Shown here one piece after another: positions 20,330 through 32,662 of a DNA stretch of 64,000 bases (the stretch's first letter is position 1; the number at the start of each line of letters is the position of its first letter). The notes below the pieces were generated by a model, which had not been told where the DNA came from, searched no databases, and saw only the letters and a program-made list of their open reading frames with translations. The stretch comes from Lucinisca nassula (Eukaryota; Mollusca; Bivalvia; Lucinida; Lucinidae), in assembly GCA_963580285.1 (NCBI GenBank), contig CAUZLF010000761.1, forward strand, positions 1,766-65,765, written 5' to 3'. The position numbers and the translations under genes are program-made.

Positions 20330-22420
20330 TTAAAAATCCTCCAATAAATGTACATTCTAGAGTGATGACGTTTTTCTAAAAATAGCCATAGTGACCTTGA
20401 CTTGAGGCCATGACCACGAAAGTAGATCTTGCTCAAGATATTATCATAAGCATCTTTTGTGTGAAGTTATATTACAATCTGTTAATAAATGTAGGCGGTA
20501 GAGCGATGACAAAGTTTTTCTAAAGATAGCCACAGTGACCTTGACTTTGAGGTCATGACCTTGAAAGTCGAAGTAAGTCGAGATAATATCATAAGAAACA
20601 TTTGTGTGAAGTTCTATTACAATCCATCATTAAATGTAGGCGCTAGAGCGATGACAAAGTTTTTCTAAAAATAGCCACAGTGACCTTGAAAGTCTAAATA
20701 GCTCGAGATATTGTCATAAGGATTTTGTTTGTTTGTTTGATTTGAGGTTTAACGTCCCCGTCAACACTGTAAAGGTCATTTTGGAGAGGTTGCTTCCAAT
20801 TTTGTGGGACTTTTACCCGACATGATTGTCATGAGGAACATTTGTGTGAAGTTATATTGAAATTGGTGAAAAATGTAAGCACTAGAGCCATGACAAAGTT
20901 TTTCTAAAAATAGCCACAGTGACCTTGACCTTGAAAGTCAAACTCGCTCGAGGTATTGTCATAAGGAACATTTGTGTGAAGTTATATTGAAATGGGTGAA
21001 GAAATGTAAGCGCTAGAGCCATGACAAAGTTTTTCAAAAATAGCCACAGTGACCTTGACCTTGAAAGTGGAACTCACTAGAGATATTGTTATAAGGAACA
21101 TTTGTGTGAAGTAATATTGAAATTGGTGAAAAAAATGTAAGCGCTAGAGCAATGACAAAGTTTTTCTAAAAATAGCCACAGTGACCTTGACCTTGAAAGT
21201 CAAACTTGTTCGAGGTATTGTCATAAGCAACATTTGTGTGAAGTTATATTGAAATCAGTGAAGAAATGTAGGCGCTAGAGCGATGACAAAGTTTTCTAAA
21301 AATAGCCAGTGACCTTGACCTTGAAAGTCGAAATGGCGAGATATTGTCATAAGGAACATTTGTGTGAAGTTATATTGAAATCGATGAAGAAACGTAAGCG
21401 CTAGAGGGATGACGAAGTTTTTCTAAAAATAGACACAGTGACCTTGACCTTGAAAGTGGAACTCGCTAGAGATATTGTCATAAGGAACATTTGTATGAAG
21501 TTATATTGAAATTGGTGAAGAAATGTAAGCGCTAGAGCGATGACAAAGTTTTTCTAAAAAATAGCCACAGTGACCTTGACCTTGAGGCCTTGACCTTGAT
21601 AGTCGAAACCGATTGAGATATTGTCATAAGGAACATTTGTGTGAAGTTATATTGAAATCAGTGAAGAAATATAGGCGATAGAGCGATGACAAAGTTTTTT
21701 CTAAAAAAAGCCACAGTGACCTTGACCTTGAGGCCATGAGTTGGATAGTCGAACTCGCCGGAGATATTTGTATAAGGAACATTTGTGTGAAGTTATATTG
21801 AAATTGGTGAAGAAATGTAGGCGCTAGAGCGATGAAAAAGTTTTTCTAAAAATAGCCACAGTGTCCTTGACCTTGAGGTCATGACCTTGAAAGTCCAACT
21901 CGCTCAAGATATTGTCATAAGGAACATTTGTGTGAAGTTATATTGAAATCAGTGAAGAAATGTAGGAGCTAGAGCGATGACAAAGTTTTTCTAAAAATAG
22001 CCACTGTGACCATGACCTTGAAGCCATGACCTTGAAAGTGGAACTCGCTCGAGATATTTTTATAAGGATCATTTGTGTGAAGTTATATTGAAATTGGTGA
22101 AGAAATGTAAGCGCCAGAGCGATGACAATGTTTTTCTAAAAATAGCCACAGTGACCTTGACCTTGAGATCATGACCTTTTAAGTCAAACTCGCTCGAGAT
22201 ATTTTTATAAGGATCATTTGTTTGAAGTTATATTGAAATTGGGGGAGAAATGTAGGCGCTAGAGCCATGACAAAGTTTTTCAAAAAATAGCCAAAGTGAC
22301 CTTGACCTTGAGGTCATGACCTTGAAAGTCGATCTTGCTCCAGATATTGTCGTAAGGAACGTTCATGTGAAGTTATATTAAAATCGGTCAAGAAATGTAG
22401 GCGCTAGAGCGATGACAAAA
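20330..22420 (+). repeat. About 120-165-bp tandem array with GACCTTGACCTTGA cores, about 14 units
   Basis: Each unit has CATAAGGAACATTTGTGTGA, AGTTATATTGAAAT, GCGCTAGAGCGATGACAAAG, TTTTTCTAAAAATAGCCACA and GTGACCTTGACCTTGA, often extended by GGTCATGACCTTGA. The core contains TGACCTTGA, the complement of TCAAGGTCA, a consensus monomer site for ERR/FTZ-F1-type nuclear receptors. Interrupted by a family S 5' fragment at 20722-20822. Confidence 0.8.
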
Positions 22421-22439
22421 GTACGTACGTACGTGGCAC

Positions 22440-23303
22440 TAGAGCGATTGTTGCCATGGCAACCAGAGTTCTGGGTGTAACAAAATTCTTTGAAGGAATT
22501 TAGAAGAGGACTAAGTAAGGAACATTCCTGTGAAGTTTGGTTACAATTGGCCCAGTAGTTTAGGAGGAGAAGATGTTTTAGCATTACACTATATGTTAAA
22601 TAGGGAAAATAAGCCCCACCCATGGCGGCCATGTTTTTTGTGGGATCAAAATTTCTTCAAGGAATCTGAAAGAGGTCCACCCAAGGAACATTCATGCAAA
22701 ATAAAAATGAAATCCAACAGGTGGTTTTGGAGGAGAAGATTTTTAAAGATTTTTAATTTTTCGTGTTGTTTTGTTGCCATGGCAACCAGAGTTCTGGGTG
22801 TAACAAAATTCTTTGAAGGAATTTAGAAGAGGACTAAGTAAGGAACATTCCTGTGAAGTTTGGTTACAATGGGCCCAATAGTTTAGGAGGAGAAGATGTT
22901 TAAGCATTACACTATATGTTAAATAGGGAAAATAAGCCCCGCCCATGGCGGCCATGTTTTTTGTCGGATCAAAATTTCTTCAAGGAATCTGAAAGAGGTC
23001 AACCCAAGGAACAGTCATGCAAAATAAAAATTAAATCCAACAGGTGGTTTTGGAGGAGAAGATTTTTAAAGATTTTTAATTTTTTGTGGTTTTGTTGCCA
23101 TGGCAACCAGAGTTCTGGGTGTAACAAAATTCTTTGAAGGAATTTAGAAGAGGACTATGTAAGGAACATTCCTGTGAAGTTTGGTTACAATTGGCCCAGT
23201 AGTTTAGGAGGAGATGTTTAAAGAAAAAGTTAGCGCACGGACGCACGACGGACACAGGGCCATGACAATAGCCCCGCTGGCCTTCGGCCAGTGGAGCTAA
23301 AAA
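22440..23303 (+). repeat. Tandem duplication of a roughly 300-bp module at the composite element's 3' end
   Basis: Two and a half units of: GTTGCCATGGCAACCAGAG, ATTCTTTGAAGGAATT, GGACTAAGTAAGGAACATTC, TGGCGGCCATG and AAATCCAACAGGTGGTTTTGG. The third repeat runs into the terminal CGCACGACGGACACAGGG and the hairpin. Palindromic GTTGCCATGGCAAC recurs at each unit start. Confidence 0.7.
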
Positions 23304-24180
23304 TGACTAAAAATCATATATCTGGAACACTCACCTGTTTGTTGACACATTTATACTCGTTACTTGCAACTTTACAAACAATGACACTCGTTCATATCAA
23401 ACAGTTGAGTATTTTCGATTTTTACCCTGTCCCTGGGTAAGCACACCTGGGTAAGAAAAGAATTTCTATCCCAGGCTTAAACCACAGATTGTTTTATCAG
23501 GTACGCTGCAGAAGCAATGTTATGCTATTGCATTGTGTATATTTCAGAAAAGTAAAATGTTAATAAATGATGAACTCTAATCCCAGACCTCGCAATTTCA
23601 AAATATACATGTATACTTGTATACACATGTATACTTGTATACATTGCCACTCAACCAACACATATTTATCCATCACGAAAACACACCTATATAATTTTGA
23701 CCCCCTTGGACCCCACTTTTATATAGTAAAACTGGGGTTTCCGGGTGTATACCTTATTTTTCTTATTTCTGCTCTAAAATATAGATTGTGGGTACTCGTT
23801 AGAACCGCCTCGTAAGAAAAATATCACATTTTTACATCTTAAAATTTTCATTTTTTCGACGATAAAGGTGGCAATGTATTTGTATAGGTGTGTTTGCATA
23901 ATGAGTTGACTTGTCTTTTATTTACGTGATGTATTTAATACTTATTTTGTCTTCTTATATTTGCTCTATCTATCTATCTATTTATTTATACTGAGTCGGA
24001 CACATTTGGCCATTATCTAAGTTAGTTACCTTCCTGTGCTCTTGTTGAGTTACGGAAACACACGAAGATAAAATTACCTAACGCATTAAATTTTACTGTG
24101 TTATGTATGCAAATTGTGTTCACTCTTCGGAGTTAATTTGAACAGACAAGAGCATGTTAGTCACTGCAATTTTACTACTG
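23304..24180. repeat. M1 MITE remnant and unannotated flank
   Basis: 23665-23900 has the M1 text in reversed layout (CCCCACTTTTATATAG, GATTGTGGGTACTCGTTAG, AGAACCGCCTC), with one hairpin arm only. 23600-23645 is a short block of alternating GTATACTTGTATACA palindromes. Nothing else recognisable. Confidence 0.5.
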
Positions 24181-24184
24181 CTGC

Positions 24185-24745
24185 CAATCGAACAGGGGTC
24201 TCTAGCACCAGAGAAGTGTGCACTAACCACTGAGCTACATGTACCCAGGGCATTTTCTGCCTGTTCAGCAGGGCTGAAACTCGGCCCCATTCCCAATGCC
24301 AAATAGCCTATAATTTTTCCCAATTTCACCATATTTTTCCCAAAAAATTAAGAAATAAAAGCCACAACAAAGGAACAGAGAAAACAATACTTAACATCAG
24401 AGGTTAACACTGGATACTCGCCAAAGTGAAGATACAGCTGTATTACACTGCTTCACTATCAAATTTCTAAAGATTATCATGAGCAAAATTCATCAGCCTG
24501 GCATTTCACCGATGAAATTCTGTTCCCAATTTTGGAATTTTGTTGGTAACTTTTTCCCAATTTTGCCTAGGGGCCTTTTCCCAAAATACCTCGATAAAGC
24601 CCTGGTACCATGCTCTGAAGGATGGCACTCGTTACAGCATTCATCCCTGCAAAATGATACCAGTGGAGCATGTCTGTATAGCTGTCGAGGATAGAACTGC
24701 AGACCTCTAGCAACTGAGGCAAATGCACTTACCACTGACTTCACT
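24185..24745 (-). repeat. Two tRNA-derived SINE copies (minus) with a TTTTCCCAA-rich spacer
   Basis: On the minus strand, GTAGCTCAGTGGTTAGTGCA (A-box-like) at about 24230-24211 is followed by GACCCCTGTTCGATT (B-box-like). A second copy at 24603-24745 shows GTAAGTGCATTTGCCTCAG and a B-box-like GCAGTTCTATCC, with body ATGATACCAGTGGAGCATG-type text. Between them TTTTTCCCAATTT words recur. Confidence 0.6.
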
Positions 24746-24877
24746 TTGCACTCTCATGTCGAGTGTATGTGTCCAAAACCAGCTGCCACAGGTACTTGGC
24801 ACCTTGGTTTGCCAATGCAGTAGCATGGCCATAATAAATATGTACATGTATATAGGTATATAGAGTGCATAACAGAC

Positions 24878-25020
24878 CAGTCGAACTGGTCCGGACCTTT
24901 GAGCCTAGTGGTTATGTCCCTCGCTTTGTAACCCACGGGTCATGAGTTCAATCCCTGGTGGGGGCACTCAACTGGATTTTTCTTTACAGATTCTTCTCCT
25001 CCTACCACAGTGGTGCCTGA
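24878..25020 (+). repeat. tRNA-derived SINE copy (plus)
   Basis: GAGCCTAGTGGTTATGTCCC (A-box-like), GGGTCATGAGTTCAATCCC (B-box-like), followed by GGGGGCACTCAACTGGATTT and TTCTTCTCCTCCTACCAC. The same downstream body occurs at 48690-48800. Confidence 0.7.
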
Positions 25021-26265
25021 ATGATTGTCGTTGGAGCCCAAGCATGGTTCATACAGAATGGACAAAATAAAATTCCCTGACACTTCCCTGACGGCAATCC
25101 AAATTTCCCTGACATATACATGGCCATCACCGAAACATGCTTTTATTCAAGCCTTTATGTATATCTATAGAAAATAGCTCTGTTTTAAATCAATACCCAT
25201 TAAGCTCTGTTTTAAATCAATACCCATTATTCTGAGTTATGCAAAAAGATATTGTAATAACTGCATGTAAACTGCTGTCTTCTGTTTAAAATTCAGAAAT
25301 TTTGATTTTTAAACCACTCATATAGAGAACAGCAGAGCATTGTTTCTGAGTTGGAAGTGGAATATCTCACTGCAAAAGCTACAACAAACTGGTTATTGTT
25401 TTCAATTTCTGCAGTCCTGCATTTATCTAATGTTTAGAATAAAATATGCAAAGATTTGAAAAATATACTACTTAGCAAGAATATAACGTCCAATATTTTT
25501 AAATATATTACTAAACACTGCTAAACAGGTGCTGATTTCTGGCTAAGTTCTGTTATAGGTGCTACCATGAAAAACACCAAAACTGCAGTAGATGGAATTT
25601 TAGAAAATGAAATAGAAGGATGGAGTTAGTTCTTACAGTTACTAGTAATTGTTAAGCTGTATGACTTACATGAAATTATAAGTATTCATCTACTTTCACA
25701 ACATTAAACATGGACAATATAAATATAGTGATAAGAGGCACTCGCTGTGACTATTATCTTTAACCTATTGCAACAGTTGGTGCAACAGTTGGTAACTCTA
25801 CAAACTGTGGCATTCATAATCAAACTAATTTGAAGTTATCTATTATAAAGTACTTTGAAGAAGTTATGGTAATGTACCAAACAAGCTGCTTTGTCAATTT
25901 TTGGAATGATAGGATAGAAAATAGGACCAATACAGAACTCTCTGAAATAAACAGAAAGCCATGCAATATGTTTCATACACAACAGATTTTAAGACAAGAT
26001 TTATGCTTCCTCACTTAAAAGTTCAGTGAAAAATCTAGACCCAACAAAAGATTACAACCAATCCTTTTTTTTAGAATTTTGTATTGTCATTTGCAACTTC
26101 TTTCGGCCAGTTTATATTCTGGTTCAGACTTAAAACCCTAAATCCTGCCTCTTTTAAGATACAAAACATATAGTAGCTTTATTTGTTATAAAATTCATGT
26201 AAAAGTAATTTGCACATTCACAGGGCACTTGACAGTTCCTATTTTTGTATAGTTTTGCTCTTGTT
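25021..26265. other. No gene recognised; short duplications only
   Basis: 25075-25115 holds three TTCCCTGAC words. 25168-25227 is a tandem duplication of a 27-28-bp unit (AGCTCTGTTTTAAATCAATA...). The rest is AT-rich and unannotated. Confidence 0.5.
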
Positions 26266-26269
26266 CATA

Positions 26270-26512
26270 CTGCTATTAAATAATAATAATAATAATAATA
26301 ATCGACTTTATTTATAGAGGGTAACACATTTAGTAAACTAGTACTAATCTTCCATGTGGCCCTTTTTTCCTTGGTAGAACCAGTACTAAGCAATGTGGAT
26401 AAAGTCTCTTGCTCAAGGAAACAACACTTGCCGCTCGTGGGGTTCGAACCCGGTACCTCTCGATCCCGAGGCCGATACTTTACCACTGCACCACAGCGCT
26501 CCACTGTATCCT
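26270..26512 (-). repeat. tRNA-derived SINE with (TAA)n tail
   Basis: Minus strand: GCGCTGTGGTGCAGTGGTAA (A box), GTACCGGGTTCGAACCCC (B box), then the central block TTTCCTTGAGCAAGAGAC, and a 3' (TTA)n tail at 26278-26301 on the plus strand. A complete head, body and tail layout of about 240 bp. Confidence 0.85.
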
Positions 26513-26544
26513 ATTTATACCAGCTTCTTTAATTTGATTTTATT

Positions 26545-26725
26545 TTTAACCCTTATCCTGCTGTTCACAATGAACGCTAATTTTGCAAACAATGTAGAAC
26601 CAAATCAGATGACTTCTGAAGAAGCCATCTGATCAGGATCTATACTGTTTGACATTTAGAGTAAAAAACATCAAGTAATCTGACTGGTTCAGTCAGAAAT
26701 TGGTGTGGCTTAATTGAATATTCAG
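26545..26725. repeat. Family P-related palindromic MITE
   Basis: TTAACCCTTATCCTGCTG, then TTTGCAAACAATGTAG, core CAGATGACTTCTGAAGAAGC with its complement CATCTGATCAGGATC, ending TTCAGCAGGATAAGCATTAA. Terminal inverted repeats CCTTATCCTGCTG/CAGCAGGATAAG are visible. This is the best-defined copy of the group. Confidence 0.7.
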
Positions 26726-26904
26726 CAGGATAAGCATTAACTGTGATCGGATAATTTTTATTGATGATTAAATTGAATATTAACAACTCTATCACCAACT
26801 CTCCCCATCTCTGATGCTGCCAAAATTCTAAATTGGTTTTGTTAGAATTGAATGTCCCCTTCAACACTAAATAGGTCACTTTCGAGACATTGCTGACTAG
26901 AGTT

Positions 26905-27175
26905 GGGTACCACAGAAAATGAAGTACCGCGGTATACCGCGGTTTTTAGCTAAATACCACGGTATGTACCGTGGTGTACCACACACTGAAACTTTCAAAG
27001 AAGCAGCCATATACATGTACCTAGCTTTCTCAGTATCTTAGTAGGCTGAGGAAAATACATCCACTTGCCCATACTGTGGTGTACCACACACTGAAACTTT
27101 CAAAGAAGCAGCCATATACCTAGCTTTCTCAGTATCTTAGTAGGCTGAGGAAAATACATCCACTTGCCCATTTGA
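26905..27175. repeat. CCGCGGTA palindrome block followed by a 97-bp tandem duplication
   Basis: 26920-26985 is rich in TACCGCGGTATACCGCGGT-type words. Then GTGGTGTACCACACACTGAA through CATCCACTTGCCCA occurs twice (about 26981-27075 and 27076-27170); the first copy carries a short extra ACATGT. No coding content. Confidence 0.75.
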
Positions 27176-27630
27176 AAAATGACCTTCCTCTTTGGATCTT
27201 GTAGTGATATTTTTAGTTTGGAAAAGGTGATATACATGCATTTTTTTTTTAATCAGGTCCAAACATGTTTTTTCATGGGCTTAGTATCTGTGAAAGTTTG
27301 TCTCTGCCAATATATGACTAAATGTGTATATATGCTACTAAACTACTTTTTAACTTACCCAACCTTTCTATCTTTGATTTATAGCCTTTTCTTTTACATT
27401 TTTAAACATTGCACTATAAGGATACTTTTTAATTCTGTTACTAGCATGCCACGCGCAAGTGACATTCTAATAACACCCGAAAGATGGTTTAGAATTATGT
27501 AGAGATAGGTAGATAGTGATTGTTTACCACTGAGTTTTGTCATTTCAAATATAAATTGTTTCATGTTTTCAATAGTATGATAGTTTTGTTGCTAATGGAT
27601 GGCTTGGTAAAATATTAAAAAAAAAAAAAA
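27176..27630. other. No feature recognised
   Basis: AT-rich stretch with one 107-codon ORF (27179-27502) lacking any familiar motif; it reads as a chance frame. Confidence 0.45.
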
Positions 27631-27699
27631 CAAACAAGAGGGCCATGATGGCCCTGGATCGCTCACCTGACCCATATGATAGAGTAACAAGTGGGCCTC

Positions 27700-30150
27700 G
27701 GGGAGGGCCATTATTGACCCCAGGGCTACAATGTGCATAATGTTGAGGGAGGTCTAAAAAGGTGAAGCTTCATACCAAATATCAACAAAGCTTATAATTT
27801 GAACAATCTTGGCAAAGGTCCACTAGATGAAGCTACACACCAAATATCCAAGACCTGGGCCTTGGGGTTTCAGAGAAAAAGATTTTTTAAAGATATTCCC
27901 TACATTAGCCTATGTAAAACCAAATGGCCCCGGGGCGGGGGCATTTTTGGCCTCAGGGCTATAACTTAAACAATCTTGATAGAGGTCCACTAGATGAAGC
28001 TTCACACCAAATATCAAAGACCTGGGCCTTGCTGTTTCAGAGAAGAAGATTTTCAAAGATTATCTCTATATATAAAACTATGCAAAACCAAAGGGCCGCG
28101 GGGCAGGGGCTATAATTTGAACAATCTTGGTAGAGGTCCACTAGATGAAGCTCCATACCAAATATCAAAGACATGGGCCTTGTGGTTTCAGAGAAGATTT
28201 TTAAAGATTTCCCTATATAAGTCTATGAAAAACCAAAGGGTCTCGAGGTAGGGGCATTTTTGGCCCCAGGGCTATAATTTGAACAATCTTGATAGAGGTC
28301 CACTAGATGAAATTTCACACCAAATATCAAAGACCTAGGCCTTGTGGTTTCACAGAAGAAGATTTTTAAAGATATTCACTATATAAGTCTATGTAAAACC
28401 AAAGGGCCCCCGAGACAGGGGTGTTTTTGGTCTCAGGGCTACAATTTGAACAATCTTGGTAGAAGTCCACTAGATGAAGCTTCATACCAAATATCAAAGA
28501 CCTAGGTCTTCTGGTTTCAGAGAAGAATATTTTTCAAGATTTTCCCTATATATAAGTCTATGTAATACCAAAGGGCCCAAGTGGGGGCATTTTTGGCCCA
28601 AGGGCTATAATTTGAACAATCTTGGTAGGGGTCCACAAGATTAAGCTTCATACCAAATATCAAAGACCTAGCCCTTGTGGTTTCAGAGAAAAAGATTTTT
28701 CAAGATTTTCCCTAAATAAGTCTATGTAAAACCAAAGGGCCCTGGAGCGGGAGCATTTTTGTCCCCAGGGCTATAATTTGAACAATCTTAGTAGGGGTCC
28801 ACTAGGTGAAGCTTCATACCAAATATCAAAGACCTGGGCCTTGTGGTTTCAGGGAAGAAGATTTTTAAAGATTTTCCCTATAGAAGCCTATGTAAAACCA
28901 AAGGGTCCCAGAGCGGGGGCATTTCTGGCCCCAGCACTATAATTTGAACAATCTTGGTAGGAGTCCACTAGGTGAAGCTTCATACTAAATATCAAAGACC
29001 TGGGCCTTGCGGTTTCAGAGAAGATTTTTAAAGATTTTCCCTATATAAGCCTATGTAAAACCAAAAGGGGGGGGGGGGGACCTGGGCCTTGTGGGGTGAA
29101 GCTTCATACCAAATATCAAAGACATGGGCCTTACAGTTTCAGGGAAGAAAATTTTTAAAGATTGTCCCTATATAAGCCCATGTAAAACCAAAGGGCCCCG
29201 GAACGGGGGCATATTTGACCCCAGCACTATAATTTGAACAATCTTGGTAGGGGTCCACTAGATGAAGCTTCATACCAAATATCAAAGACCTGGGCCGTGT
29301 GGTTTCAGAGAAGATTTTTAAAGATTTTCCCTATATACGCCAATGTAAAACCAAAGGGCCCCCTGGCGGGGGCATTTTTTGTCCCAGCATTAAAATTTGA
29401 ACAATCTTGGTAGGGGTCCACTAGATGAAGCTTCAGACCAAATATCAAAGTCCTGGGCCTTGTGGTTTCAGAGAAGAAGATTTTTAAAGATTTTTTACTA
29501 TATAAGCCTATGTAAAACAAAAGGGCCCCGGGGCGGGGGCATTTTTGGCCCCAGCACTATAATTTGAACAATCTTGGTAGGGGTCCACTAGATGAAGCTT
29601 CATACCACATATCAAAGACCTGGGCCTTGCGGTTTCAGACAAGAAGATTTTTAAAGATTTTCCCTATATGAGCCCATGTAAAACCAAAGGGCCCCGGGAT
29701 GGGGGCATTTTTGGCCCAAGCACTATAATTTGAACAATCTTGGTAGGGGTCCCCTAGATGAAGCTTCATACCAAATAACAAAGACCTGGGTCTTACGGTT
29801 TCAGAGAAGAAGATTTTTAAAGCTCTTCCCTATATACATGTAAGCCCATGCAAAACCAAAGGGCCCCGGAGCGGGGGCATTTTTGGCCCCAGCACTATAA
29901 TTTGAACAATCTCTGTAGGGGTCCACTAGATGAAGCTTCATACCAAATATCAAAGACCTGGGCCTTGTGGTTTCAGAGAAGAAGATTTTATTTTTAAAGA
30001 TTTTCCTTATATAAGCCTATGTAAAACCAAAGGGCCCCGGGGCGGGGGCTTTTTTGGCCCCAGCACTATAATTTGAACAATCTTGGTAGGGGTCCACTAG
30101 ATGAAGCTTCATACCAAATATCAAAGTCCTGGGCCTTGTGGTTTCAGAGA
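27700..30150 (+). repeat. 165-bp tandem array, about 15 units
   Basis: Same monomer as 11815-13400. At 29068-29090 a run of G and a truncated unit mark an internal deletion. The GGTCCACTAGATGAAGC and GACCTGGGCCTTG blocks are the most conserved parts. Confidence 0.85.
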
Positions 30151-32560
30151 AGTTTGATCATGATTGGTCTAACGCTGTGGCGTCTAGAGTGTTCACAAGG
30201 TTCGTATATAATTTGACCTACTAACCTACTTTTTGACCTGATATGACCCATATTCAAACTTGACCGAGATATTGTCATGATGATCATTCTGAGCAAGTTT
30301 GATTATGACTGGACCAAAATTGTGGCCTCTTGAGTGTTCACAAGGTTTTTCTATGATTTGACCGGCTGACCTACTTTTTAACCTGACATAACCTATATTC
30401 GAACCTGACCAGATATTGTCACAATGACCATTCTGAGCAAGATTAATGATGATTGGACCAAAACTGTGGCCTTCAGAGTGTTCACAAGGTTTTTCTATGA
30501 TTTGACCTACTGGCCTACTTTTTGACCTGACATGACCCATATTCAAACTTGACCGAGATATGTCATGATGATCATTCTGAGTAAGTTTGATTATAATTGG
30601 ACAAAATTGTGTCAGGATGATCATTCTGAGCAAGTTTGATTATAATTTGACCAAAATTGTGGCCTCTAAGGTGTTCACAAGGTTTTTCTATGATTTGACC
30701 TGCTGAACTACTTTTTAACCCTACATGACCCATATTCAAACCTGAATGAGATATTGACACAATGATCAAACTGAGCAAAGTTGATGATGATTGGATCAAA
30801 AGTGTTGCCTCTAGTGTTCACAAAGTTTTTCTATGATTTGAACTACTGACCTATTTTTGACTCGAATTGACCCATATTCGAACTTGACCGAGATATTGTC
30901 ATGATGATCATTCTGAGCAAGTTTAATTATGATTGGATAAAAAATTGTGGCCTCTTGAGTGTTCACAAGATTTTTCTACGATTTGACCGGCTGACCTACT
31001 TTTTTACCCGACATGGCCCCTATTCGAATTTGACTGAGACATTGTCACAATGACCATTGTGAGCAAGATTAATGATGATTGGACCAAAACTGTGGCCTTC
31101 TGAGTGTTCACAAGGTTCTTATATGATTTGACCTACTGACCTACTTTTTGACCTGACATGACCCATATTCAACCATGACCGAGATATTGTCAGGATGATC
31201 ATTTCTGAGCATGTTTGATTATGATTGGACCAAAAATGTGGCCTCTAGGGGGTTCACAAGGTTTTTCTATGATTTGACTCGCTGACCTACTTTTTAACCC
31301 GACATGACCCATATTCCAACTTGACTGAAATATTGTCGCAATGATAATTCTGAGCAAGTTTGATCATGATTGGACCAAAACTGTGGCATCCAGAGTGTTC
31401 ACAAGGTTTTTCTATGCTTTGACCTACTGACCTACTTTTTGACCCGACATGACCCATATTAAAACTTGACCAAGATATTGTCATGATGATCATTCTTAGC
31501 AAGTTTGTTTATAATTGGACCAAAACTGGCCTCTAGTGTTCACAAGGTTTTTCTATGATTTGACCCGCTGACCTACTTTTTGACCCGACATGACCCATAT
31601 TCATTCTTAAGCAAGATATTGTCACAATGATCATTCTGAGCAAGTTTGATGATGATTGGACCAAAATTGTGGCCTCTAGAGTGTTCACAAGTTTTTTCTT
31701 TAATTTGACCTACTGACCTACTTTTTGACCCGAAAAGACCTTTATTCAAACTTAAGCCAAGATATTGTCACAATGACCATTCTGAGCAAGATTAATGATT
31801 TAACCAAACTTGTGGCCTCCTGAGTATTCACAAGGTTTTTCTATGATTTGACCTACTGACCTACTTTTCAACCGGACATGACCCATATTCAAACTTGACC
31901 GAGATATTGTCATGATGATCATTCTGAGCAAGTTTGATTATGATTGGACCAAAATTGTGGCCCCTAGGGTGTTCACAAGGTTTTTATATGATTTGACCCG
32001 CTGACCTACTTTTTAACCCGATATGACCCATATTCGAACTGGACTGAAATATTGTCACAATGGTCATTCTGAGCAAGTTTCATGATAATTGGACCAAAAC
32101 AGTGGCCTTCAGAGTGTTCACAAGGTTTTTCTATGATTTGACCTACTGACCTACTTTTTGACAAGACATGACCCATATTCGAACTTGACCAAGATATTGT
32201 CATGATGATCATTCTGAGCAAGTTTGATTATGATTGGACCAAAATTGTGGCCTCTAGGGTGTTCACAAGGTTTTTCTATGATTTGACCCGCTGACCTACT
32301 TTTTAAGCCGACATGATCCATATTCAAACTTCACTAAAATATTGTCACAATGATCATTCTGAGCAAGTTTGATGATGATTGGACCAAAATTGTGGCCTCT
32401 CGAGTGTTCACAAGGTTTTTCTATGATTTGACCTACTGACCAACTTTTTTACCCGACATGACCCAAATTCGAACTTGACCGAGATATTGTCATGATTATC
32501 ATTCTGAGCAAGTCTGATGATAATTGGACCAAAACTGTGGCCTCTAGTGTGTTCACAAGA
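30150..32560 (+). repeat. 145-bp tandem array with GACCTACTGACCTAC cores
   Basis: About 16 units of CATTCTGAGCAAGTTTGAT, GATGATTGGACCAAAAC, TGTGGCCTCTAGAGTG, TTCACAAGGTTTTTCTATG, TTTGACCTACTGACCTAC and CATGACCCATATTCAAAC. On the minus strand many units contain AGGTCAGTAGGTCA, a direct repeat spaced by two bases. Alternate units have CCGCTGACC or CGGCTGACC instead, hinting at a two-monomer order. Confidence 0.85.
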
Positions 32561-32662
32561 AAAAGTTTACGCACGGACGACGCACGACGGACGACGCACG
32601 ACGACGCCGGACATCTTACTGTCACAAAAGCTCACCATGACCTTCGGTCAGGTGAGCTAAAA

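Larger units (their letters stand above)
17905..23303 (+). mobile_element. Composite pearl/HINE-like element carrying several tandem arrays
   Basis: Start: ACAAGAGGCCCAAGAGGGCC then GTCGCTCCACCGG. End: GCACGGACGCACGACGGAC, a hairpin at 23270-23298 (AGCCCCGCTGGCC, loop, GGCCAGTGGAGCT) and AAAAA. The 5' CGCTCCAC complements the 3' GTGGAGC, as in the other element family. Between the ends lie at least four array types plus nested insertions (18789-18974, 19764-20092, 20722-20822). Whether this is one element or successive elements collapsed together cannot be decided by eye. Confidence 0.5.
27631..32662 (+). mobile_element. 5.0-kb composite pearl/HINE-like element with two fused tandem arrays
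   Basis: Start at 27631 (CAAGAGGGCCATGATGGCCC, then TCGCTCACCTG). First array to about 30150 is the 165-bp family of 10540-13400. An abrupt junction at TTTCAGAGAAG|TTTGATCATG begins a 145-bp family that runs to 32560. It ends with CGCACGACGGACGACGCACG, ACATCTTACTGTCACAA and a hairpin at 32629-32658 (AGCTCACC, TGACC loop GGTCA, GGTGAGCT) plus an A-run. 5' CTCACCTG and 3' CAGGTGAG are complementary. No transposase gene. Confidence 0.7.
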
